Positions 53,108 through 63,287 are shown, numbered from the stretch's first letter. The stretch: 64,000 nt of DNA from Bog-532 sp963775825 (GCA_963775825.1 CAVZKY010000069.1:11854-75853), one strand, 5' to 3'. The notes: a model not told the origin generated them from the sequence alone. A program made the numbers and translations.

Positions 53108-54850
53108 ATGGCCAATCCGCAGGAAGTGCTCGCCCGGCGAGTGCAGGACGGCCTCGCCGCGGCGTTCGGTGAGGCCCTGGCCGGCACCGATCCGGTGATC
53201 CGGCCGTCGCAGCACGCCGACTTCCAGGCCAACGTCGCCCTCTCACTGGCCCGCGAGCTGCACCGTAATCCGCGGGAGATCGCCACCGAACTGGCCCGCT
53301 GCCTCCAGGTCAGCGACATCTGCCTGGAGCCCGAGGTCAGCGGCCCGGGATTCATCAACCTGACCTTGCGCGATGACTGGATCGCCGCCCAGGCTGATCA
53401 AATGCTGGCCGATGAGCGGCTCGGGACCGAACGGGCGGCGGACCCGCAGACGGTCGTGGTCGAATACTCCTCGCCCAATATCGCGAAGGAAATGCACGTC
53501 GGGCACCTGCGGACCACGATCGTGGGCGACGCCATCGCCCGCATCCTGGACTTCGCCGGCCACCACGTGATCAGGGACAACCACGTCGGAGACTGGGGCA
53601 CGCCGTTCGGCATGCTGATCGAGCACCTGCTCGACGTGGGCGAGAATTCCCCCGAGGCCGGGACGCTGCGGACCGACCCCAACTCCTTCTATCAGGCGGC
53701 GCGGGCCACCTTCGATTCTGATCCCGTTTTCGCCGAGCGGTCCCGGCAGCGCGTCGTCCTGCTGCAGGGCGGCGACCCGGGAACGCTGCGGCTCTGGCAG
53801 GAGCTCGTCGACCTGTCCGAGCAATACCTGGACCGGATGTACAGCCGGCTCCGTGTCTCGCTGACCGAAGACGACATCCGCGGGGAGAGCTTCTACAACG
53901 CCCTGCTCCCCGGGGTGGTGGCCGATCTGGAGGCGGCCGGCCTCGCCGTGCCCAGCGAGGGCGCGCTGTGCGCGTTCCCGCCTGGTTTCACCGGCCGGGA
54001 CGGCGGCCCTCTGCCGGTCATCATCCGGAAGAGCGACGGCGGGTACAACTACTCGACCAGCGACCTGGCGACGATCCGGTACCGGGTCGACGACCTGGGC
54101 TGCGACCGGGCCATCTATGTGGTCGGCTCGGCTCAGGCCCTGCACTTCAGGATGGTCTTTGCGGTGGCGCGCCAGGCGGGCTGGATCCCGGACGGAGCCA
54201 GCTTCGAGCACGCCCAGATCGGTAACGTGCTCGGCACCGACGGCAAGATTTTGCGGACCCGGTCCGGGGACAGCATCAAGCTGAGTGCCCTGCTGCAGGA
54301 GGGTGTGGACCGGGCGCGCGGCATCCTGAACGAACTGGAGGCCAGCTCGCAGTTCGATGAGGCGACGCGGGCGGCCATCGCCGAGGCGGTTGGCATCGGC
54401 GCGGTGAAGTACGCCGACCTGTCCACGGCCCGCGACAGCGAGTACGTCTTCGACTGGGATCGGATGATCTCATTCAAGGGGAACACCGGCCCTTACCTGC
54501 AGTACGCGACCGCCCGAATCCGGTCGATCTTCCGCCGGGCGGGCCTCGCGCCCGAGTCGGCCGGGGCCCCGATCACCGTCGCAGAACAGGCCGAGCGGGC
54601 GCTGGCCGTCAAATTGCTCAACTTCGGCGCCGCCGTCTGGTCAGTGACCGACGCCGCGCAGCCGCACCGCCTGTGCACCTACCTCTTCGAGTTGGCCAGC
54701 CAGTTCACGGCGTTCTACGAGCAATGCCCGGTGCTGAAGGCGACCGACGAGCCGGTCCGGGCCTCCCGGCTGGCGTTGTGCGCACTGACCCTGCGTGTCC
54801 TGGTGACCGGGCTTGACCTGCTCGGGGTTCCGGTGCCGGCCCGGATGTAG
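53108..54850 (+). CDS. argS: Arginyl-tRNA synthetase
   Basis: This class I synthetase (580 aa) charges tRNA-Arg. The N-terminal Add1 domain (DFQANVALSLARELHRNPRE) precedes the HIGH motif in SPNIAKEMHVGHLRT; DGGYNYSTSDLATIRYR and the C-terminal DALR domain (SFKGNTGPYLQYATARIRSI then LCTYLFELASQFTAFYEQCP) are intact. It starts with ATG 53108, 39 nt after plsX. Confidence 0.97.
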   Translation: MANPQEVLARRVQDGLAAAFGEALAGTDPVIRPSQHADFQANVALSLARELHRNPREIATELARCLQVSDICLEPEVSGPGFINLTLRDDWIAAQADQMLADERLGTERAADPQTVVVEYSSPNIAKEMHVGHLRTTIVGDAIARILDFAGHHVIRDNHVGDWGTPFGMLIEHLLDVGENSPEAGTLRTDPNSFYQAARATFDSDPVFAERSRQRVVLLQGGDPGTLRLWQELVDLSEQYLDRMYSRLRVSLTEDDIRGESFYNALLPGVVADLEAAGLAVPSEGALCAFPPGFTGRDGGPLPVIIRKSDGGYNYSTSDLATIRYRVDDLGCDRAIYVVGSAQALHFRMVFAVARQAGWIPDGASFEHAQIGNVLGTDGKILRTRSGDSIKLSALLQEGVDRARGILNELEASSQFDEATRAAIAEAVGIGAVKYADLSTARDSEYVFDWDRMISFKGNTGPYLQYATARIRSIFRRAGLAPESAGAPITVAEQAERALAVKLLNFGAAVWSVTDAAQPHRLCTYLFELASQFTAFYEQCPVLKATDEPVRASRLALCALTLRVLVTGLDLLGVPVPARM

Positions 54851-54926
54851 CGGCTACCAGCGAACGTCCTGGGCGTTCCCAGGCTCTTCCAAGGAAGCGC
54901 CGACGGCCATCCCAGGATGGCCGCGC

Positions 54927-55553
54927 ATGCTGGCTGGTATGAACGCACTAGCAGAGCATTTCGCACACGATCGCCGCAGGCCCATGATCTGGGCGATCGG
55001 CATTGCCGTGGTCCTGCTCCTGGCCGTCGGCGGAGCCATCGCGGGATCGGTGCTGGCCGGCGGTTCGCCGGGCGGCCCGTCACCGGAAGCGGCTACGCTC
55101 AACGCGGCGGTTGGCAGCGCAGGGAACTCTACGGGCAGCACGGCCACCGCCGGGAAGACCCCCCGCGCCCGGTCGGGTGCTATCGCCCGGCTCCGCCGCC
55201 TGGGCGGCATGTACGGGGAGGTCGCCTTCCGCGGCAAGGACGGCGCAACCCGGACGCTCGCCTTCGAGCGGGGCGTCGTCACGTCGGCCGGCACTGACCT
55301 GGTGGTCAAGGCCGCCAACGGCACCACATGGACCTGGCAGTACACGTCCAGCACGGTGGTACGCAAGGGCGGCGTGAAGGTCAGCCGCTCCGACCTGTAC
55401 AGCGACGAGCACGTCCTGCTGGCCGGCCCGGTGGTGTCCGGTGTGCGCGACGCCCGGCTGATCGTGATCCCGGGCGCCAAGAAGGATGCCGCCGGCACGC
55501 CGGCGCCGGTACCCTCGGCGTCGTCTTCGGCCGGCACGTCGTCCGCCAGCTAA
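54927..55553 (+). CDS. Single-pass membrane protein with a DUF5666-like beta domain
   Basis: This 208-aa protein has a short cytoplasmic start, one helix (IWAIGIAVVLLLAVGGAIAG) and an extracytoplasmic domain with TLAFERGVVTSAGTDLVVKA and ANGTTWTWQYTSSTVVRKGG, resembling DUF5666-type beta domains, ending in a Ser/Pro/Ala tail. AGGA 9 nt before ATG 54927 favours that start over ATG 54939. It has a paralogue next door (55894-56839). Function is unknown. Confidence 0.75.
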   Translation: MLAGMNALAEHFAHDRRRPMIWAIGIAVVLLLAVGGAIAGSVLAGGSPGGPSPEAATLNAAVGSAGNSTGSTATAGKTPRARSGAIARLRRLGGMYGEVAFRGKDGATRTLAFERGVVTSAGTDLVVKAANGTTWTWQYTSSTVVRKGGVKVSRSDLYSDEHVLLAGPVVSGVRDARLIVIPGAKKDAAGTPAPVPSASSSAGTSSAS

Positions 55554-55617
55554 CCGGTACCGGAGGGGAAAGCGCTCCCGGCGGCCCGGCCAGGCCGCCG
55601 GGAATCGCTTTTCGTAA

Positions 55618-55740
55618 GAATGTGAATTCTCGAACGTCTTTATTACGTGCCTGGTCGTCCGGGACCGGGCCGGTTGCTATCCGCAGCCTCCCCAATAGGC
55701 CGTCGCAGGAATGTGAACTCTCGAACGGACTGCTTACGTG
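55618..55740 (+). promoter_or_regulatory. Two 32-bp direct repeats upstream of the second envelope protein gene
   Basis: Copies at 55618-55649 and 55709-55740 match at 26 of 32 positions and share GAATGTGAA, TCTCGAACG and TTACGTG; they are 91 bp apart and end 153 bp before the gene. They may be duplicated promoters or binding sites for one regulator. The conserved ends with a variable centre (TCTTTA/GACTGC) look like a two-part protein site. Confidence 0.5.
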
Positions 55741-55893
55741 GACGCCGATCACGTACCCATCACGGCCGAGCCGGTGCACTCTCATAGCCATGGATATGTA
55801 CGAGCCGTCCATCGGCTATCCAGAAACTCACTGGCAATCGCAGTCGCAGGCGGACGCACGTGGCGGGCGTAGCGACTTGGGAAAGAGGCACCG

Positions 55894-56839
55894 ATGATGG
55901 GACGCAATCGGCGTGGCCCGGCTGGACGCCGGCGCAGTAACCTAAAGGCGCGCCTCGGCATTGCGACCGCGGTCGTAGTCGGCGGCGGCGCAATCGGCGC
56001 GGTGGCGGTAGCAACCACAAGCCACCCGAGCGTAACCGCGGCCCAGTCCGCCGGTTACAGCAGTCATTATTCGTTCTACGGAAACCAGGCAAAGGACCTT
56101 AGTGCCGGCCTGAGTGATTACTCGTGGTCGCAGCGGGCGCGCCTTTTCCTACTTCTCTCATCTCGCCAACACAAACAAAGAAATGGAGTGGTGGAGCGGT
56201 CACAGCAAGCTCGCTTTTGAGCGCGGCACCGTGGTTCTGGCCACCAAGAAGTTCGTCGTGATCCGGGCCGCCAACGGCTCGTTCAACGTGTGGTGGCTGT
56301 CGGGCGGGACGAAGGTCACGAACGTGGCCGCCAGCACGACCGGCACCACGGCCCTGACGGGCAGCACCTCGGCGGCAGGCGCGGCCATGGCCGGGCAGCT
56401 GGCCCCCGCGACGGCCATGCTGACCGGAAGCACCACGGCCGCACAGCAGGTGCTCGCGCCCACGGCCCCGACGGTCACGGTCAACGTCGTCGGCACAGGC
56501 ATTACGATCTCGATCAAGGTGACCAGCGGCGTGGCCACGGTGGCGCAGACTGCCCCCGTGACCAGTACCACGGCCACGGCGCCGCGGGTCACCACGTGGA
56601 CGAAGCAGCCGGCCACGGCCACGGCCGCCGGCCTGCAGCGCGGTGATCTGGTGTTCATCGCGGGCTCGCGGTCGCACTGGGAGCTGCACGCGAAGGTGAT
56701 CCTCATCGAGAAGGCCCCGCTGACGACGGTCACGCCGGCCACCGCCCCGACCACCACGCCCACCGTGGCGCCGACCACCGCGCCCACGGTGGCGCCGACG
56801 CCGACCGTGAGCGCCACCCCGGCGGGCAGCCACATGTGA
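55894..56839 (+). CDS. Paralogous envelope protein with DUF5666-like domain and Thr/Pro tail, frameshifted
   Basis: The first frame (ATG 55894, GAGG 6 nt upstream) gives an Arg-rich start, one helix (LGIATAVVVGGGAIGAVAVA) and HYSFYGNQAKDLSAGLSDYS; near 56132 the coding frame moves and continues GRAFSYFSHLANTN, KLAFERGTVVLATKKFVVI, then a Thr/Ala-rich region and a TTPTVAPTTAPTVAP tail. Removing one base in the CAGCGGGCGCGCC stretch joins them (~314 aa). The KLAFERGxV motif is shared with the gene at 54927. The Thr/Pro tail would be a candidate substrate for the Pmt encoded in this window. Confidence 0.65.
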
Positions 56840-56884
56840 GTTAACGCCCCGGGCTGCCCCGTCCGGGGACGGGAGATGGCCGAG

Positions 56885-56925
56885 CCGCCCGTGCCTTGCC
56901 GCCTTGCGCGGCACGGCACGGGCGG
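56885..56925 (+). terminator. Hairpin terminator after the second envelope protein gene
   Basis: A perfect 11-bp stem, CCGCCCGTGCC and GGCACGGGCGG, with a 19-nt loop, lies 46 nt past the stop at 56839. Confidence 0.6.
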
Positions 56926-57086
56926 TCGGCGTCACAGCAAGGAAGGTGAGGAAGCGTCATGGCAGCAGGCCGCGGAGGGAACAGCGGGTGGTCCTGGAAT
57001 CATTACGGGCGCGGCCCCGTTCGCGTAACCGGGGGAGACTGTGACGACACCGCGGGGGCGGGAGCGAACAATGATGCTGGGACGTC

Positions 57087-57830
57087 ATGGCTGAGAGCAA
57101 GCACATTCCGAAAGTGCTCGTCGTCGACGACGAGCCGAACATCCGCGAACTGGTGCAGGTCGCGCTGAACTTCCACGGCTGCACGGTACTGACCGCTGCA
57201 AGCGGCAAGGCTGCGCTCCGTGACGCCGAAGCCACCGGGCCCGATCTGATCGTCCTCGATGTCGTGCTGCCCGACCTCGACGGCTTCGAGGTGTGCCGGC
57301 GGCTCCGCGCGAGCGGTAACGACGTGCCGATCATCTTCCTGACCGCGCGTGATACCTCCTCTGACACCGTGCAGGGGCTGGCCCTCGGCGGCGACGACTA
57401 CGTGACCAAGCCGTTCTCGGTGGAAGCTCTGGTCGCCCGCATCCGCGCGGTGCTGCGCCGGGCCGCGCGGTCCGCGGACGAGGCGGCCGCGGCCGACAGC
57501 GACACGCTGCAGGCAGGCGATCTGGAGCTGGACGAGTCACGCTGGACAGTGCACCGCGCGGGCACCCCGGTCGAACTGTCGCCGACCGAGTTCCGGTTGC
57601 TGGCTTACCTCATGCGGCACCAGGGCCGCGTCCTGACCCGCGCGCAGCTGCTGGAGAACGTGTGGGGCTGGGATTACGCGGGCCAATCGCAGATCGTCGA
57701 GACGTACGTCAGCTACCTGCGGCGCAAGCTCGACCCGCTCGGGCCGCCGCTCATCCACACCCAGCGCGGCGTCGGCTACACGCTGCGCCCGCCGCAACCC
57801 GTTGCGGGTGCCGCAGAATCCCTTAGATGA
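57087..57830 (+). CDS. OmpR-family response regulator
   Basis: This 247-aa regulator has a receiver domain (VLVVDDEPNIREL, phospho-acceptor in LIVLDVVLPDLDGFE, TARD, GGDDYVTKPF) and a C-terminal winged helix (ELSPTEFRLLAYLMRHQGRV, VETYVSYLRRKLDP, IHTQRGVGYTLR). Its TGA overlaps the kinase ATG (ATGA), so the pair forms a two-component system. It resembles TcrA/MtrA-type regulators; the stimulus is unknown. Confidence 0.94.
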   Translation: MAESKHIPKVLVVDDEPNIRELVQVALNFHGCTVLTAASGKAALRDAEATGPDLIVLDVVLPDLDGFEVCRRLRASGNDVPIIFLTARDTSSDTVQGLALGGDDYVTKPFSVEALVARIRAVLRRAARSADEAAAADSDTLQAGDLELDESRWTVHRAGTPVELSPTEFRLLAYLMRHQGRVLTRAQLLENVWGWDYAGQSQIVETYVSYLRRKLDPLGPPLIHTQRGVGYTLRPPQPVAGAAESLR

Positions 57831-59249
57831 CCCGCTCACCCCGGCTCTCACTCCGCGCTCGCCTGCTGGCTGGCCTGATCGCCGTGACGGCCGTTTTCCT
57901 GGTCATCATGGGAACCGTCAGTGCGATCGTCATCAGCGGCCACCTGGGAGCACAGTTCGATGACCGCCTGCTGGCCGAAGTGGGCGAGACACCCGGGCAG
58001 CTGAAGGCCAGCCCCGACTACGCCGTCGCCGGCGTGGGGCTCGGGGGAACCGTCTTTTCGTATGACAACGGGTCGCCCTACGCCAGCCAGCTGGCCACGG
58101 GCCTGAACGACATGACGTTGGCCCAGATCCGGCAGGACGTCAAGGCCCGTACGGGTTTTCCCCGTTCCGGGAACCAGCCTGGCTGCGGTCGGGCGGCGAG
58201 TGAATCTGGGCGACGGCGTGGGCGGCTTCATGGTGATCGCGGAACCGCACAGCCGGGTCGCCGACGGGGTACGTACGCTGATCATCGCCGAGCTGATCAC
58301 GGGCTGCGCGCTGCTCGCGATCCTCGGCCTAGGCGGCCGGTGGCTGATCGGCAGGGGGCTGGCGCCGCTCAACCAGATGGCCACCGCGGCCCGGCGGATC
58401 ACGACCCGGGGCGACCTGACCGCGCGCATGCCAGATCCCGGTGATCATGCCGAAGTCGGCTACCTGGCCGATGCGATCAACACCATGCTGGACCGGATTC
58501 AGCAGGCGTTCAGCGCGCGGCTGAATTCAGAGCAGAAGGTGCGCCAGTTCGCCGCGGATGCGTCACACGAGCTCCGCACTCCGCTGACGACCATCCGCGG
58601 GTATGCCGAACTGTACGGGCAGGGAGCACTCGGCCCGGACCAGCTGCCCAACGCGATGCGCCGGATCGACGAGGAATCGCAGCGGATGAGCCGGCTGGTG
58701 GCTGAACTGCTGGAGCTCGCCCGGCTTGACCGGACCTCGTCCCTGAACCTGACGCAGACCGATCTGGCCCTCCTGGTCCGCGACGCCGCGGCCGACGCGG
58801 GTGCGGTCGAGCCGGGCCGCCCCATCCGGCTCGACGGCCCCGACCGGCTGCTCATCGTGGCCGACGAGCCCCGGACCCGCCAGGTGCTGGCGAACCTGCT
58901 GGCCAACGTGCGTGAGCACACCCCGCCGGAAACGCCCGTCACGCTGCGGCTCAGCGCGGCCGGGGGCGGGGCTCTGCTGGAGGTCGCCGACGAAGGTCCC
59001 GGTATGGCGCCCGAGGATGCGGCGCGCGCGTTCGACCGATTCCATCGCGGCGCCCGGGAGCAGGATGCGGGCCGGGGCGATACCGGAAGCGGGCTCGGGC
59101 TGTCGATCGTCCAGGCCATCGCGGCCGCGCACAACGGCCACGCCGATCTGATGTCGGCGCCGGGGCGCGGCACGCTGGTCCGGGTATGGCTGCCCACGCT
59201 CGGCCCGGAGACCTACGTGGGCGTAGCCGCTGCGGGCCCGGTAACGTAG
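57827..59249 (+). CDS. Sensor histidine kinase, frameshifted in this sequence
   Basis: The first frame encodes a signal-anchor helix (LLAGLIAVTAVFLVIMGTVS) and an extracytoplasmic domain to about 58145; the second frame carries on with VFPVPGTSLAAVG, the second helix, HAMP, the phospho-His box FAADASHELRTPLTTIRGYAE, N-box NLLANVREHT, DEGPGM and GSGLGLSIVQAIA. A one-base change in the GGGTTTTCCCC stretch near 58153-58163 joins them (~473 aa). Partner of the preceding response regulator. Confidence 0.9.
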
Positions 59250-59291
59250 TCTGGCGATAGGTCAGGCAATTGCGCCACCGAGGAGGCGGGC

Positions 59292-59459
59292 ATGAGCGGG
59301 GTCATACTGCTGTTCTTCCTGGCCATCCTCGTCGCGTTCTTCTGGACCAAGATCCGCAAGCGCGCCGGCCTGAGCATCTCCGCCAAGACCTGGACGGGCG
59401 CCATCGCTGTCTTCGTCGTCGTCGTGGCTCTGCTGTACGCCTCCAGCCAGGGTCACTGA
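59292..59459 (+). CDS. Small two-helix membrane protein (55 aa)
   Basis: ATG 59292 follows a perfect AGGAGG by 5 nt. The product has two hydrophobic helices (VILLFFLAILVAFFW and AIAVFVVVVALLYAS) joined by a basic loop (TKIRKRAG). It lies 42 bp after the kinase gene in the same direction and just before the tandem repeats. I do not recognise a family; a small partner of the membrane kinase is possible. Confidence 0.7.
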   Translation: MSGVILLFFLAILVAFFWTKIRKRAGLSISAKTWTGAIAVFVVVVALLYASSQGH

Positions 59460-59465
59460 CGGGCC

Positions 59466-59977
59466 GGGACGGCTGACGCTGTTCGTTGACGGACGTCAAC
59501 TTCCAGCCGGTCCGCAGTGCTGACCCGGGGGCGACCCCGACCCCCCGAGGCGGGCTTCGCCCGCACGGGACGGCTGACGCTGTTCGCTGACGGACGTCAA
59601 CTTCCAGCCGGTCCGCAGTGCTGACCCGGGGGCGACCCCGACCCCCCGAGGCGGGCTTCGCCCGCACGGGACGGCTGACGCTGTTCGCTGACGGACGTCA
59701 ACTTCCAGCCGGTCCGCAGTGCTGACCCGGGGGCGACCCCGGACCCCCCCGAGGCGGGCTTCGCCCGCACGGGACGGCTGACGCTGTTCGCTGACGGACG
59801 TCAACTTCCAGCCGGTCCGCAGTGCTGACCCGGGGGCGACCCCCCGGACCCCCCGAGGCGGGCTTCGCCCGCACGGGACGGCTGACGCTGTTCGCTGACG
59901 GACGTCAACTTCCAGCCGGTCCGCAGTGCTGACCCGGGGGCGACCCCCCGGACCCCCGAGGCGGGCTTCGCCCGCAG
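59466..59977. repeat. Five tandem 101-104 bp repeats
   Basis: Units begin at 59466, 59567, 59668, 59771 and 59875. Each carries TGACGGACGTCA (near-palindrome), a CCCGGGGGCGACC run and a GCGGGC-TTC-GCCCGC hairpin. Copies differ mainly in the length of C-runs and G-runs. The unit shares the C-run/G-run core with the dispersed elements at 14.4, 39.5 and 49.7 kb. On the minus strand the repeat reads open as near 34-residue units, but no start or domain supports a gene. Confidence 0.92.
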
Positions 59978-59994
59978 CGGACGGATCGGGTCGA

Positions 59995-62343
59995 TTAGGA
60001 CCGCTCGCCGTCAATCGGCATCTCGAACCAGACAGCCTTGCCATTTCGCGTCGGCCTGGTTCCCCACCGGGTGGCGAGCTGTTCGACCAGGTAAAGGCCA
60101 CGGCCGCCCTCGTCGCTGTCCTCCGCCGTCCGGATGCGGGGCAGCCGCATGTCCGGGTCGAAAACCTCCACCCAGATAGCCGCCGATCCCCGCCGGAGCC
60201 GCATCGCGAAATTCTTCGGCGCCGTGGCGGTAAAGGACGCTGCGCGGCGGTCCACGACCGGCACCGGTACGTCCCAGGGCAGCGGCGGGCGGGCAGCCGG
60301 TGCGGCCGCCGAGCCCGCCGGGTTCCCGGACGGGCCCGGACCGGCCGGGTGCGAGCGGGACGGTTACGGGTGCCGTGGCCAGGTCCTCGGCCAGGGCAAC
60401 GGGATCGGGGCTGAAGTCGCCGAACTCCCGGCGCGGGCTGGCCGCGGCCGAGGTGTGCAGGACAGCGTTCGTGACGACCTCAGACACCAGCAGGCACGCG
60501 AGCTCGGCCTGGGTGCTGTCCACGCCCCAGGCCTGGAAGGCGTCCAGGGCCATCCGCCGCGCCTCCGAAACCATGACCGGCTCGGCCGGGAAGACCCGCT
60601 CGCGGGCGTCCAGCTCATCGGGAAGCGAGCGCACCACCAGGATCGCCATGTCGTCATCGATGTCGCCGGGAACGGACTCCTCCGCGGCCCGGGCGATCGC
60701 GTTGGCATCGCCGGACGCCAACGAACTGACCGCCCGGCACAGCATGCCGAGCGCCTCTTCCTCCGTGTAGTGGCCGGAGCCGTCGGCCCGGGCCCGGCGG
60801 TCGGTCAGGCCGTCGGTGTAAAGAACGAGGGTGGCCCCTGGCGGGAGGATGAACGTCTCCTCCTTGTACGTCGGCAGGCCGCGGATGCCCGGGCCGCGCA
60901 CGCCAAGCAGGACGCCCTTGTCGCCGATCTCCATCTGCTGCGCCTCGCCGTCCACCATGAGCACGGTGCGTCGTGCCCCGCGTTGGCAAACGAAAGCTCG
61001 CGCGACCAGGGATCGTAGACGAGGTACGTGCAGCTCACGGTGGGCGGGCTGGCGGCCAGCGGATCCGTGCCGACGGGAGCCAGGGAGCGGCACCACTCAT
61101 CCAGCTTGCGCAGGATGTCGGCCGGTTCCTTCTCGTCCTGGGCGAAAGCACGCAGCGCGGCCCGGAGCTGGCCCATCACGGCGGCGGCGCGGGCCCCGCG
61201 GCCCTCGACGTCACCGATGACGATGCCCACCCGCCCCGCGGCCAGCGGGATGACGTCGTACCAGTCACCGCCGACCTGTGTCTGGATGCCCTGGCCGTGC
61301 GTCTCCAGCGGCTCGGCCGGCACATACCGGCAGGCCACCTCAACCCCGTCCAGCTTGGGCAGCTCGTGCGGCAGCAGGCTCTTCTGGAACACCAGGGCGG
61401 TCTGCCGCTCCGCCTCGAACAGCATCGCGTTGTCGATGGCGATCGCGATCCGGCTCGCGATCGCGCCGAACAGGTCGCGGTCATCCGGGCCGTACCGCCG
61501 TCCTTTCCGATCCGTAAGCCCGGACAGGGCCAGGCTCATGACGCCCAGCAGCTCGCCACGGGCGTGCAGCGGAAGCGCGATCACCGAGCTCATCGCGATA
61601 TCCAGACTGGCCCGCAGGCTGTCCGCGCTGGGTGCCGGATAGGTGCCTTCGTGCAGATCTGCGACGACGAGGATTTCCGTCCGCGCCATGGCCTGCTGGC
61701 AGAAATGACCTTCGGGGTAATGGACCTGCTCCCCGACGGAGGCCCACGCTCCAGCCGCCGGCTGCCAGCCGCCGGCGTTGGTCTGGACCCGCCGGATCAG
61801 CTTGTCGCCCTGGAACAGGTCGATGAAGCAATGATCGGCGAACTGCGGTACGAGCATGTCGGTGACGTGGCGCAGAGTCGCGCCAAGTTCGAGCGAGCCG
61901 CCGAGCCGCTCCCCGATGCGCTCCAGCAGCCCGATCCGGTTCCGCTCGGCGAGCGTGCCCCGGCCCGCCTTCCGGGCGAAGAGGGCGATGCCGTCGATGG
62001 CGCCTGAGGAATGGCGCAGCGGCACGCCATACGCGCGGATCAGCAGGCCGGAACCGTCTTCGCGGATGCTGGCGAAGGTTCCCTCCCAGGGCCGCCCGTG
62101 CAGGACGGACCGCGCCAGCTCCGTGATCTTGTCCTGGTCCCTGGCCGCGAAGCCGATGCTAAGGATGGACTGCCCGATGAACCGGGACGCATGCCCGGGC
62201 ACGCCCAGCAGCTGGCCCGCGTAGGCGTTGACATACAGCAGGCTGCAGTGCCGGTCGGTGACGATGACGGCCATCTCCGCCTGGTCGAGCAGCATCTCCG
62301 CGGGCAGGAACGACTCGCCCGCGGCGTCCACCCAAGGTCTCAT
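59995..62343 (-). CDS. PAS-GAF-PP2C (SpoIIE) phosphatase with C-terminal HATPase domain, two frameshifts
   Basis: This RsbU-like signalling protein probably controls an anti-sigma/anti-anti-sigma switch. In order: PAS-like sensor (AEMAVIVTDRHCSLLYVNAY), GAF (about residues 150-320), PP2C phosphatase (GGDWYDVIPLAAGRVGIVIG, ELSFANAGHDAP) and an RsbW-type ATPase domain (LACLLVSEVVTNAVLHTSA, EGGRGLYLVEQLATRWG). The coding frame changes near 60967 (one base missing before VLMVDGEAQQ) and back near 60325-60350, in a Pro/Gly-rich stretch, so three open frames together make one protein of about 782 aa. Confidence 0.88.
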
Positions 62344-62439
62344 GTCTGCGCCCCGTAGCCCGGCCGCAGGCGCCCCGGCACGGCCCCGCCGACAGGCCTA
62401 CCCGCGCCCGTCAGCGCACCGTCCTCATCACGGGCCTCA

Positions 62440-63158
62440 TCACGGCCGGGACACGAACACGTGCGCGGCAATCTCGCGGGGCAGTTCCGCCTCGGCATCA
62501 TCAGTGCTGTCGCCACACGTCACTCGCACACCATCGTCGCTCGCCGCAAGCATTACCTCACGTCCGGGTTGTATCCCGGTCCGCTTGAGTTTAAGCATCA
62601 GAACGAGATCGCTTTGGATCTGCTCACTAATCCGCCGCACGACGACAGGGCCGGCTCGGCCGAAGCGGCCTTGGTCATCGCCTCACCGCCGTCCCCCGCC
62701 GCAGCCAGGATCCGTTCCCGGGCCTGGGCCGGTATCCCGAGTTCGTCGAGACCGGGAATCGCGTTACCGTGCGGGCAGCGGACCGGATACCCGAGCAGCT
62801 CGAACAGGCGCCGCTCGACGCTTTCCGAGATCACGTGCTCCCACCGGCACGCCTCGATGTGGACTTCCTCCCACGGCAGCTCGATGACCCCGACCAGCAG
62901 GCATTCGGCCAGCCGGTGCTTGCGCATCACCCGGGTGGCCAGGGTCCGGCCGACTTCGCTCAGGGACAGCTGACGGTCGCCGGCGACGTGCAGCAGCCCG
63001 TCCCGCTCCATCCTTGCCACGGTCTGGCTGACGGTCGGCCCGCTCTGGGCCAGCCGCTCGGCGATCCGGGCGCGCAGCGGAACGATGCCCTCCTCTTCGA
63101 GCTCGAAGACAGTGCGGAGGTACATCTCGGTCGTGTCAATAAGCCCCTGGGCGGTCAC
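62440..63158 (-). CDS. DtxR/IdeR-type metal-dependent regulator, frameshifted in this sequence
   Basis: The N-terminal winged helix (IDTTEMYLRTVFELEEEG, GPTVSQTVARMERDGLL) and dimerisation/metal domain (RKHRLAECLLVGVIELPWEE, RWEHVISESVERRL, CPHGNAIPG) read in one frame, which ends early at ISF. One base over, RRISEQIQSDLVLMLKLKRT to AAHVFVSRP supplies the SH3-like third domain. A one-base change near 62640-62655 joins them (~238 aa, the usual length). Such proteins repress iron or manganese uptake genes when metal-bound. Confidence 0.88.
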
Positions 63159-63231
63159 CTGCTCATTCCTCCTGCTGTGATGCTATGCCGCACCAGGCGC
63201 TGGGCGTACCCGCCGCGGGCCCCGGGCTCCG

Positions 63232-63286
63232 CGGCCTGCGGCGGACCGGGTGCCCCGGTCGGCCTGCGGCGGACCGGGTGCCCCGG
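63232..63286. repeat. 28-bp tandem duplication downstream of dtxR
   Basis: The 27-bp sequence starting CGGCCTGCGGCGGACCGG occurs at 63232-63258 and 63260-63286 with one base between. It abuts the pdxH stop at 63288. Confidence 0.8.
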
Positions 63287-63287
63287 G

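Noticed and set aside
59496..60101. Minus-strand ORF of ~34-residue repeats
   Set aside because: Created by the tandem DNA repeat with unit length near a multiple of three; run-length changes break the phase and no start or domain exists.
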